From Peptoniphilus_A sp050943655 (lineage in GTDB: Bacteria; Bacillota; Clostridia; Tissierellales; Peptoniphilaceae): a stretch of 64,000 bases of DNA. The DNA lies in contig NZ_JBMNPQ010000003.1 in NCBI RefSeq assembly GCF_050943655.1, forward strand, positions 1 through 64,000, written 5' to 3'. The notes beneath the pieces were generated by a model that saw only the letters and a list, made by a program, of their open reading frames with translations, did not search any database and was not told the DNA's origin. How positions within the stretch are numbered: the first letter of the stretch is position 1; each line of letters starts with the position of its first letter. Below are positions 1-6,832 of the stretch, one piece after another. Position numbers and translations under genes: made by a program.

Positions 1-203
1 CCCGCTCACGCGGGAAGTACTCAATTTCTGCTGTGTCTAATCTTCTAATATACGGATCACCCCCGCTCGCGCGGGAAGCACGTTATCAAAAGATAGGATT
101 CATCTTGCAACTGGGGATCACCCCCGCCTACGCGGGAAGTACTAAGAGCATATAAGTTATTCTCATCGATAATTAGGATCACCCCCGCCTACGCGGGAAG
201 TAC
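1..203 (-). CRISPR. Type I-E CRISPR array, leader-proximal end (continues left of window)
   Basis: Four 28-nt repeats are seen: 1-20 (partial, cut by the window edge), 54-81, 115-142 and 176-203. They are separated by three spacers of exactly 33 nt (21-53, 82-114, 143-175). On the plus strand a repeat begins GGATCACCCCCGC and ends CGCGGGAAGTAC. In the reverse orientation it folds as CCCGC-loop-GCGGG and ends GTGATCC, which is the usual Gram-positive I-E form with a 7-nt 5' handle, so the array is read on the minus strand, like the cas genes. The two repeats next to cas2 are identical. The others differ mainly in the hairpin loop (GTAG, GCGA, GTGA in crRNA sense) and one C/T, leaving the stem intact. 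I recognise no spacer target. Confidence 0.97.
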
Positions 204-226
204 ACTTAAAAGATCCCATAAAATAG
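204..226 (-). promoter_or_regulatory. Very short gap between cas2 and first repeat (possible leader)
   Basis: Only 23 nt separate the cas2 stop codon from the first repeat. I-E arrays usually have an AT-rich leader of tens of bases carrying the promoter and integration signals. Here any leader must overlap the 3' end of the cas2-dnaQ gene, or the array is transcribed with the cas operon. I see no clear promoter in the gap itself. Confidence 0.4.
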
Positions 227-1129
227 CTATATTTTTTCAATAAACCTCTGGAATTTATTCACTTTAGTTGATAGCTCATAACATAATTTTGCATCTTCCA
301 ATGCTCTGTGAGGCACTGTCTTTTTTATTCCATATCCCAACAAAGCCGTCTGTAATTTATAGTCATCCAAAAATTGGTTGTCTTTTTTTACAAAGTCCAT
401 TAGGTCATATACTTTGTTGTTAATCTTATTTAGTCCAAGTTTTTCTAAGTTTTTATTTATAAATTTTATGTCGAAATTCACATTGTAACCAATTATGATT
501 GTTCCCTCAATGAATTCTAAAAATTTAATCAACACTTCTTTAAGTTCTTGGCCACTTTTTAAATCCTCGTCTGTAATTCCTGTAAGCTTAGTTATTTCAT
601 CAGGAATATCGCCCTTTGTCTTAATTAAACTTTGAAATGTTTCTACATTTTCGCCGATAACTTTAACTGAGCCAATTTCTATTATATCATTGTCTCTTTC
701 GCTTAATCCATTTGTTTCTATATCAAGAAACAAAAGTGTCTTTGTTTCACCTTTTTGAGGTTTTGTTGTATTCATGCTTTGGAATTTTTTTGATTTGTGC
801 ATTTTTGATGCATTGCTAAATCCAAGATTCTTTTCTTCTCCACTTTCTTCTACGAATTTTTTCATAACCAAAGGAATTCCCTCACAGTCTAGCACAACTG
901 ACTGCGTATTATGTGTTTTAAATTCATATCCAATTTCGTTACGAGTGCTGTAGCTAAGCGTTGCTTCTCCAACTCCTACACTATCTAATACTCTATTCCA
1001 AAGCTCTTCTCTAATTTTTACATTAAAATTTCCTACATATACTCCCGTCGCTATTTCTTGCATCCACTTTGTCAAATCTCCCCTCAAGGAATTTGGCGTT
1101 TTCTTTAAAGTTATTATTGTAAATGGAAT
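227..1129 (-). CDS. cas2: Cas2e fused to a DnaQ-like 3'-5' exonuclease, probable AUU start
   Basis: Cas2 is the structural partner of Cas1 in spacer integration. Residues 1-~105 are Cas2e (PFTIITLKK first strand, then LRGDLTKWMQEI and GVYVGNFNVKIREELW). After a linker, residues ~130-300 form a DEDDh exonuclease with FLDIETNG, GYNVNFD and PHRALEDA. Such fusions occur in other I-E systems, where the exonuclease is thought to trim prespacers. The first ATG/GTG/TTG in frame is the TTG at 1087, which would delete the first beta strand. Between it and the upstream in-frame stop (1151-1153) the only candidate starts are ATT at 1129, ATT at 1135 and ATA. An AGAGAGGG ribosome-binding site lies about 6 nt before ATT 1129. 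That start gives 300 residues and follows the cas1 stop by 1 nt. Confidence 0.93.
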   Translation of the reverse strand: MPFTIITLKKTPNSLRGDLTKWMQEIATGVYVGNFNVKIREELWNRVLDSVGVGEATLSYSTRNEIGYEFKTHNTQSVVLDCEGIPLVMKKFVEESGEEKNLGFSNASKMHKSKKFQSMNTTKPQKGETKTLLFLDIETNGLSERDNDIIEIGSVKVIGENVETFQSLIKTKGDIPDEITKLTGITDEDLKSGQELKEVLIKFLEFIEGTIIIGYNVNFDIKFINKNLEKLGLNKINNKVYDLMDFVKKDNQFLDDYKLQTALLGYGIKKTVPHRALEDAKLCYELSTKVNKFQRFIEKI

Positions 1130-1130
1130 T

Positions 1131-2072
1131 TTAATCCCTCTCTTTATAACTCACTCCATATTTTGCTAATTTGTTCTTGTCATCCCAAAGACTTATGCTG
1201 TCTGTAATTATTTCTTCGTCTGCTTCAACTTCCATCAAATACTGTATGTCTTTCACAATCTGGTTCATTATTTTCCCATCGACCATTTCGTCTCGAACTC
1301 TTCTTCTCGTTATTGCCCCAACATCTTCACTCTCTTCAATATTAGCTGCAACTTCAAAGGCTATTGGTATTGTAACCTTAGCTTTATATAAATCGGCTAT
1401 GTCATATACAAAGCTTAAGTCATGGCCTGTATGAACAAATCCAAGTCCTGGTGATAATCCGAGGGCAACTATTACGCTATGCACCACACCATATAGTGCC
1501 ACGTTTGCAGCTGAGAGTGATTTATTAACTAAATCTGAATTGTCAAAATCATCTGGGTCATAGTCTCTTCTATCCCACCGAACTCCAGTAGTTTTTGAAT
1601 AATGTCTGTATACATTTCTAACTCTTGCTCCTTCACGTCCTCTTAGTTGTTGCATAGTTAGTTTTGAGACATCTTCTCCTGGAAATCGCATTTGATACAT
1701 TTTTCTTGCAACTTTTAATCTCGCCTTTGTGTTAGATACAAGTTTTGCTTGTTTTTCTAAAAATCTTGTTGAATGTGCCAAGGCCCTTCCGTGTGCATAA
1801 TGTCTTACTCCTCGTTCTCCAACCCAAACAACGCATGTGCCAGTATCTCCAATTAATTCCATCGCTCTATGACTCACATCTGTTCCCGGTCCTAGTAAAA
1901 GTACTCCAATCATGGCAACTGGTATATTAACTTGGCCTCTGTAGTCTGTAACTGTTATTGCACTGTCAATTTTATTTATTTTGGCATGCTCTACATATAT
2001 AAAACTGACTCTGTCTTCAATTCGAGGTAATTCCGTTAATTCTGTTTTCTTGGCACCTATTTGTTTATCCAT
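1131..2072 (-). CDS. cas1: CRISPR-associated integrase Cas1 (type I-E)
   Basis: This is the metal-dependent integrase that inserts new spacers as a Cas1-Cas2 complex. The 313 residues fit the family. The N-terminal beta domain starts PRIEDRVSFIYVEHAKI, as in I-E Cas1. The catalytic triad is visible as the Glu in LRGREGARVR, the His in GFVHTGHDLSF and the Asp in VYDIADLYK. It begins 1 nt after the cas6e stop with no convincing Shine-Dalgarno sequence (AATAAAATAAA precedes the ATG), so translation is probably coupled to cas6e. The downstream cas2 start lies 1 nt beyond its stop. Confidence 0.98.
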   Translation of the reverse strand: MDKQIGAKKTELTELPRIEDRVSFIYVEHAKINKIDSAITVTDYRGQVNIPVAMIGVLLLGPGTDVSHRAMELIGDTGTCVVWVGERGVRHYAHGRALAHSTRFLEKQAKLVSNTKARLKVARKMYQMRFPGEDVSKLTMQQLRGREGARVRNVYRHYSKTTGVRWDRRDYDPDDFDNSDLVNKSLSAANVALYGVVHSVIVALGLSPGLGFVHTGHDLSFVYDIADLYKAKVTIPIAFEVAANIEESEDVGAITRRRVRDEMVDGKIMNQIVKDIQYLMEVEADEEIITDSISLWDDKNKLAKYGVSYKERD

Positions 2073-2073
2073 T

Positions 2074-2706
2074 TTATTTTATTGGTATTACTGTCATCAT
2101 GCCAAAACCATATGCTTTTTTTCTGCCGATTCCTTTTGTGAGAAGTGATAGAAATTTTTCTTTATTTTTAATTGTAAGTTCACCTTGGTAAGTTACTTTT
2201 ATTAAGTTTATAGTTTTTTCGTTATGTTTTTTTAGTGGCAAGAATGAACTATCTAGTACATAAAAGTCGGATGGATTTAGTTCAAATCCATTTTTTTCTG
2301 CACGTGCCAATAGAAAATCCATCTGTTTGGTTACATCTACTATTGGGACTACTCGTCCCCTCTTTCCTTCAACTGGTTTTGATACTGTGGTATTGGCAAC
2401 TAATCTAAATTTATATTTTTGCCCTTCTTCAAGTGTTTCTAAAAATTTTCCGTAATCTTTAGTTTTAGCGCTGCCCTTTACACCGTATCTTTCTAATTTA
2501 TTTAAATCAGGTTTATCTTCACTTACTATTAATAGATACTCTTTGTTATTTAATGTATCTATTCTCCATAGTTTTCTAGTTCTGATTTTCTTGTCAACTT
2601 CTTGTGGGAAACTTTCTTCCACCCAATTATGATATGCTCCAAGATGATTTAACTCTTTTGCATTCTTTCTATTATTAAAATCAATTTCAACTCTAGTTAA
2701 ATACAT
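2074..2706 (-). CDS. cas6e: crRNA endoribonuclease Cas6e (CasE/Cse3)
   Basis: Cas6e cuts precursor crRNA at the base of the repeat hairpin and stays bound to the 3' stem-loop in Cascade. The 210-residue protein opens MYLTRVEIDFNNRKNAKEL and contains HLGAYHNWVEESFP, the region of the conserved N-terminal His. It ends with the glycine-rich GIGRKKAYGFGMM loop typical of the second RAMP domain. It lies 1 nt from both cas5e and cas1. The repeat stem CCCGC/GCGGG in the array is its expected substrate. Confidence 0.95.
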   Translation of the reverse strand: MYLTRVEIDFNNRKNAKELNHLGAYHNWVEESFPQEVDKKIRTRKLWRIDTLNNKEYLLIVSEDKPDLNKLERYGVKGSAKTKDYGKFLETLEEGQKYKFRLVANTTVSKPVEGKRGRVVPIVDVTKQMDFLLARAEKNGFELNPSDFYVLDSSFLPLKKHNEKTINLIKVTYQGELTIKNKEKFLSLLTKGIGRKKAYGFGMMTVIPIK

Positions 2707-2707
2707 C

Positions 2708-3433
2708 TCATCCTCCTAAAACTTCAAAAATATCGTGTTCATCATTTGTATCAGCAAATTTGTCATTGTTCACGCGTACTTTAGTTCGTCCCTCTGGTCG
2801 AAATGTAAATTTCCTGTGCTTTTGTGAAAATGACAAGACCTTATCCCTTCTAAATTTAACTTTTTCATCTATTAAATTTCCATCTGCGTATACATCAAGA
2901 TATAAAAATTCTTTATTTTTATTTTCTTTTTTATACCAGTCCTGAGCTTGCCAAGGTAATTTTTCTATTGCTGAAATTATGTTGTCATCGTTTATTGAAA
3001 TCAAAAAGTCAAAATTAACTGGCACAGACCTTCTGCCCATAAATTGTTGGAAATATGGATTTTTAAGTCCCCTATAAATCTCCTTCATTATTTCATCTTC
3101 ACCACTTATGGCAACGACAAAAACTGCATCTTCTAAGTAGTATCTGTTTGTTACATAGTTCTTATCGAACGCTCCATTTTTATATTTAGCAGCTATTTGA
3201 TAATCTCTTAGGAGTTTACCCTGTTGATCGACTCTTAGTGCAAATTCTATTTTGTTTAATTTTTGAATTTTTTCATCTTCATGCCTTCTGTATCCGAGGC
3301 TTGCAGCAATTAGTCCGATGATAGCACTTTTTGATGGATAAAAGTCTGTATATCTACTTTCAAAATGTGAATTTGTGCCCCATGATTGCATGGGTCCTGC
3401 AAATTTCATTAAAATTGTCTTCACTTTAATCAC
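2708..3433 (-). CDS. cas5e: Cascade subunit Cas5e (CasD)
   Basis: This RAMP-fold subunit caps the 5' handle of the crRNA in Cascade. Recognisable family sequence includes LMKFAGPMQSWG near the N terminus, SRYTDFYPSKSAIIGLIAASLGYRR, and FMGRRSVPVNFDF in the middle, with total length 241 residues. It sits between cas7e and cas6e with 1-nt gaps, in the usual I-E order. Its preferred handle here would be GUGAUCC, judged from the repeats. Confidence 0.96.
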   Translation of the reverse strand: MIKVKTILMKFAGPMQSWGTNSHFESRYTDFYPSKSAIIGLIAASLGYRRHEDEKIQKLNKIEFALRVDQQGKLLRDYQIAAKYKNGAFDKNYVTNRYYLEDAVFVVAISGEDEIMKEIYRGLKNPYFQQFMGRRSVPVNFDFLISINDDNIISAIEKLPWQAQDWYKKENKNKEFLYLDVYADGNLIDEKVKFRRDKVLSFSQKHRKFTFRPEGRTKVRVNNDKFADTNDEHDIFEVLGG

Positions 3434-3434
3434 C

Positions 3435-4505
3435 TTATTTCTCAGGTAATATTTTTTCTAATTCATTTCCAAGTCTTTCTATTAATTCCTTTGAAGTATT
3501 TAATTCTTCAAATTCAGTTTCTTCTAAAATATCTTCACCTGTTACAAATAATTTTGCAATTGGTTCATTTACAAATTTTTGTGCACTTCTATATTCGCTT
3601 AATAGTCTATCGATTGACTCTTTTACATATCCTTTTGTAGAATAAACAGGTTCTTCGTATGCAGTTACAAGGTTAACAGGTCTATCATCTCTAAGAGTCA
3701 CTAATATAAATTTAGGAAGTGTTTGGTTTCCAAATGTATTTACCTTACCTGTTGGAAGTGAGTTGGCAAAAGCTTCAACAAATAATTTCGCTGTGTTTAT
3801 TGTGGCTTCTTTTTCTCCAAGTTGATTAATAAGTTCATGAAGCGCAATATTTGCATATCTATATACTGTAGAGGAGTTGAATTCAATTGTTCCAAGCATT
3901 CCAGCTCCTGCATTATCTTCAGGCGCCAAATCATCTGATGCTGTAAAGAAATCAAACTCTGTTTGTACTGCATGAGTTGAAATTGCGTGGGCAACTTGGC
4001 ATGATGCATCTTCGTTTAGGAATGGATCATCTGCTACCATTCTTCCAAATAGCGCTATATCTATTGCGGGGTTTGATTTTAATATTTCTTGCAATTCTTT
4101 TTTATCAGTATTTCCTTCAATTGCTGCCTTTGCAAGTCCAACAGCTTGTGATTTTCCTAAAAAGAATAGTGCTTTTGCTTTATTATCTTTAGTCTTCACT
4201 CCTGCTTTATTTAATATTTCATTTGCCATTTTAATTGCTTCATCTGTATCTATAGATTCATCAAATTTTTGAATTTGCTCCGCAACATATCTTACTATGT
4301 CAAGTGATCTTATCCCAATATTGTTTGCTTCACTGTTTTTCTTAAAATATTCTCTTATCGCTCTTTTCCATGATTGTGAACTGACTCTTGCTCTTCTAAC
4401 TCCACCATACTGTGCAGTCTTAGGGCTTCCTGTGTCATCTCTGTTTATATTTGATGGCGGTAGTGTTTGAATTACATGTACATCTAAAAATAAATTATTG
4501 TTCAT
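3435..4505 (-). CDS. cas7e: Cascade backbone subunit Cas7e (CasC)
   Basis: Six copies of Cas7e normally coat the spacer part of the crRNA and flip out every sixth base. The signature near the N terminus is HVIQTLPPSNINRDDTGSPK followed by GGVRRARVSSQSWKRAIR. Length is 356 residues, normal for the family. The start codon overlaps the end of cas11 by 11 nt and is preceded by GGAGAGATAGAAA. The periodic base-flipping it imposes matters for the guide-like element at 9725-9812. Confidence 0.97.
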   Translation of the reverse strand: MNNNLFLDVHVIQTLPPSNINRDDTGSPKTAQYGGVRRARVSSQSWKRAIREYFKKNSEANNIGIRSLDIVRYVAEQIQKFDESIDTDEAIKMANEILNKAGVKTKDNKAKALFFLGKSQAVGLAKAAIEGNTDKKELQEILKSNPAIDIALFGRMVADDPFLNEDASCQVAHAISTHAVQTEFDFFTASDDLAPEDNAGAGMLGTIEFNSSTVYRYANIALHELINQLGEKEATINTAKLFVEAFANSLPTGKVNTFGNQTLPKFILVTLRDDRPVNLVTAYEEPVYSTKGYVKESIDRLLSEYRSAQKFVNEPIAKLFVTGEDILEETEFEELNTSKELIERLGNELEKILPEK

Positions 4506-5103
4506 TTTCTATCTCTCCTTTTTCATTTTCTTCTTTACTGTAACTATAGTAGGCTCTTGCCCAATTAAGTCTCACGCTTTCGTCATAACCTCTTAAAAAA
4601 TTGTATAAATCTAATGATAGTGCTGGATAATCTACTTTTACTCCCTTCTTCTTAGACTTTAAAAGTTTAATCATCTGTCTTAAGTGATGAGTAAGTTCTT
4701 CAAAAGTTTGTGATGTCACAAGAGCATTAAATCTTTGGTCTGTAGATAAACTTCCATCAGATCTAAGTGCTTTTAGTGAATATCCAACATTATTCCATTT
4801 TCCTTCAATTCTTTCGCTCACTGGCTCTACATTTGACTGTTGGTGTATGGCAAAAAGTTGCAAAGTTGTAAGTATTGCACACTCTTCCTTTGTCATACTA
4901 AAATTTTTTCCTAACAATTCTTCAGGCATGTTCTCATAAACTATTTGAAGACTTCCAATATTTTCTGAAATTGGCCTACCTACAGAATTGCGCAAATTTG
5001 AGAGCAGTGCTTTCGACCTTGGACTTTTCAAGTCACTAGAGATTATATTAATTATCCTTGATGTCGTCATGAGTACCATCTTGCTTTTGGTCATTTTCTC
5101 CAT
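4495..5103 (-). CDS. cas11: Cascade small subunit Cas11 (Cse2/CasB)
   Basis: A dimer of this helical protein lines the belly of I-E Cascade and helps hold target DNA. The 202-residue product matches the family mainly by context and by the region ECAILTTLQLFAIHQQ plus LRQMIKLLKSK. The start at 5103 is preceded by GGAGGAGAACA at good spacing, so the gene overlaps the 3' end of cas8e by 56 nt. That overlap is longer than elsewhere in the operon. Later in-frame Met codons (residues 4, 9, 12) are possible alternatives. Confidence 0.92.
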   Translation of the reverse strand: MEKMTKSKMVLMTTSRIINIISSDLKSPRSKALLSNLRNSVGRPISENIGSLQIVYENMPEELLGKNFSMTKEECAILTTLQLFAIHQQSNVEPVSERIEGKWNNVGYSLKALRSDGSLSTDQRFNALVTSQTFEELTHHLRQMIKLLKSKKKGVKVDYPALSLDLYNFLRGYDESVRLNWARAYYSYSKEENEKGEIENEQ

Positions 5104-6829
5104 TGTTCTCCTCCTTTTCTTTTATTTTTAATTTATCGTTTAAATAATATTTAAAACTAGAATAGCTTGTCGCAATGTTTTTTACCTTTTCATCTTTTAC
5201 TATTCCTATAAAGTCTCTGTTCCCCGCTTCTTTAATTAGTGAATTTGCTTGGTTTAAAACGAGGCGCCTTAAAGTTATTTTCCACTCATTACATTTTTCA
5301 TCCTTGCTGTCATTTTTGTCAATTGAAGTAATCCAATCTCTAAATGGTTCGTCGATTATGAAATATAATTCCTCTACATTTTGATCGACAAAAAGTTTGG
5401 ACTCTAGATTTCTTATTTCTTTAATATCTTGAATAAATCTTTTATAAATTACACTTACACAGTATTTTGTATCTGATATAGTTTGAAGGATTCTATTTTT
5501 CCATCCATTTTCATCATCGTCGGTGATAATAATATCTGCAATACTTAAGCTGTCACAAATTTCATCTACAGGTACCCACGATGTAGCATTTCCATCGTCC
5601 TTCATGCTTACAGAATTTAATGTAATATTATCAATTTCTAAAACATCAGATAAAGTTTTATACCATTCGATAATTCCTGGCATCTTATTATTAGTCTTTT
5701 TTTCATTTTTAGATTCATTTTCTTCTTTAATGATGTCTTCCTCTATAATATTTCCAAAGCTTCTCCACATTGACTGATTTAGGACATGTTTCTTTGGAGT
5801 AAATTTGCCTTTGTTGTCGCCTTCTCTATTGAATCTCCAAATTGTCATAGGCTCTAAAAAATTATTTACCTTATTTACGTCAGGAACTTTAACTATATTC
5901 ATTTCAAAAGGTTTACTTGCATCAGTTTCAGGATCAATATAAACTGCTCTACTCCATGTAGTATATAGCTCTGCTAAATTATCTGGATTATTTGAAGTGA
6001 GATACCTATCTATAAGTTCACTTGGACTATATTCCCAACAAGGTCTTTGTATATTTTTATAAGATTCAAAAGAGTCAACTAAGACCGTATTAAAAAGGAG
6101 TGTTTCGAATAAATTTTCCCCACTTAGATATAGACCTCCAATATCAAATAGCCAGCCCTTGGAAGAAGTTTTATTATCGCCTTTAAATTTTGTTTTATCT
6201 GATGTTCCAATATAGCCATGTAGTGTCAAAAGCCATCTTGCTATTTCGTCTTCACTTAAAATCTCTTTGTTGTTTTTATATTCATATTTCGGAGAGAAAA
6301 GTGCAATTTTGTTACCAGATTCGGAAATTTTTCTATTTATATTCTTCCCAGAGATGCTTCCGACTTTTCTATTTTTATATATTTTGTCTGGTGTAATTAA
6401 ATCACCTGTCACTTGATAAAAAGGATATTTGTCGTCGAATAGATAAAATCTGTCATGCCATTTATCCAAGTATTTTGAAATAATATCTGGGAACTCTCTC
6501 TCATTAAATAAAGTTTCCCAAGTTCCAAACAGATCTTCTACATAATTTTCTTCATAATCTTGAGAAACTTTTTCTATTGGTTTAAAGTTTTCGTTAAGTT
6601 CAATGTATTCATATTTTTCGCCTTCAGAGTCAAATCTAGAGAATACTGTTTGAAGTATTGATAGTAAAAATCTTAATATTGCAAATTCCTGTGTCTTCGT
6701 ATCACAAGCAAGTGAAACATAATTTTGTGAATTTTCAAATAATTCTTTTAAATTAACTTTCTTTACTTCACCTGAATTGTCTAAAAGTACGGGAATCCAA
6801 TCCTCATCAATTAAATTATATCTTGCCAT
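5048..6829 (-). CDS. cas8e: Cascade large subunit Cas8e (Cse1/CasA)
   Basis: Cas8e recognises the PAM and recruits Cas3. The 593-residue protein starts MARYNLIDEDWIPVLLDN, the usual opening of the family (FNLxxxPWIPV-like). It contains LACDTKTQEFAILRFLLSI and, near the middle, WLFDIGGLYLSGENLFETLLFN. The C-terminal part should form the four-helix bundle that contacts Cas11. It begins 3 nt after the cas3 stop, in the same transcript. The PAM specificity cannot be read from the sequence. Confidence 0.95.
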   Translation of the reverse strand: MARYNLIDEDWIPVLLDNSGEVKKVNLKELFENSQNYVSLACDTKTQEFAILRFLLSILQTVFSRFDSEGEKYEYIELNENFKPIEKVSQDYEENYVEDLFGTWETLFNEREFPDIISKYLDKWHDRFYLFDDKYPFYQVTGDLITPDKIYKNRKVGSISGKNINRKISESGNKIALFSPKYEYKNNKEILSEDEIARWLLTLHGYIGTSDKTKFKGDNKTSSKGWLFDIGGLYLSGENLFETLLFNTVLVDSFESYKNIQRPCWEYSPSELIDRYLTSNNPDNLAELYTTWSRAVYIDPETDASKPFEMNIVKVPDVNKVNNFLEPMTIWRFNREGDNKGKFTPKKHVLNQSMWRSFGNIIEEDIIKEENESKNEKKTNNKMPGIIEWYKTLSDVLEIDNITLNSVSMKDDGNATSWVPVDEICDSLSIADIIITDDDENGWKNRILQTISDTKYCVSVIYKRFIQDIKEIRNLESKLFVDQNVEELYFIIDEPFRDWITSIDKNDSKDEKCNEWKITLRRLVLNQANSLIKEAGNRDFIGIVKDEKVKNIATSYSSFKYYLNDKLKIKEKEENNGENDQKQDGTHDDIKDN

Positions 6830-6832
6830 TTT

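Noticed and set aside
21..175. Self-targeting by the three visible array spacers
   Set aside because: I saw no matching stretch to these spacers within the window; other targets cannot be searched here.
227..1087. TTG at 1087 as the cas2 start
   Set aside because: It would remove the first beta strand of Cas2 (PFTIITLKK), lacks a ribosome-binding site at the right distance, and leaves an unexplained conserved coding stretch upstream.
1131..1151. Programmed frameshift joining cas1 and cas2
   Set aside because: No slippery heptamer or downstream structure is evident, and a well-spaced ribosome-binding site before ATT explains the layout better.
1171..1930. Open frames on the plus strand opposite cas1 (and similar antisense frames across the window)
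   Set aside because: They lack ribosome-binding sites and recognisable protein features, and lie opposite well-conserved genes.
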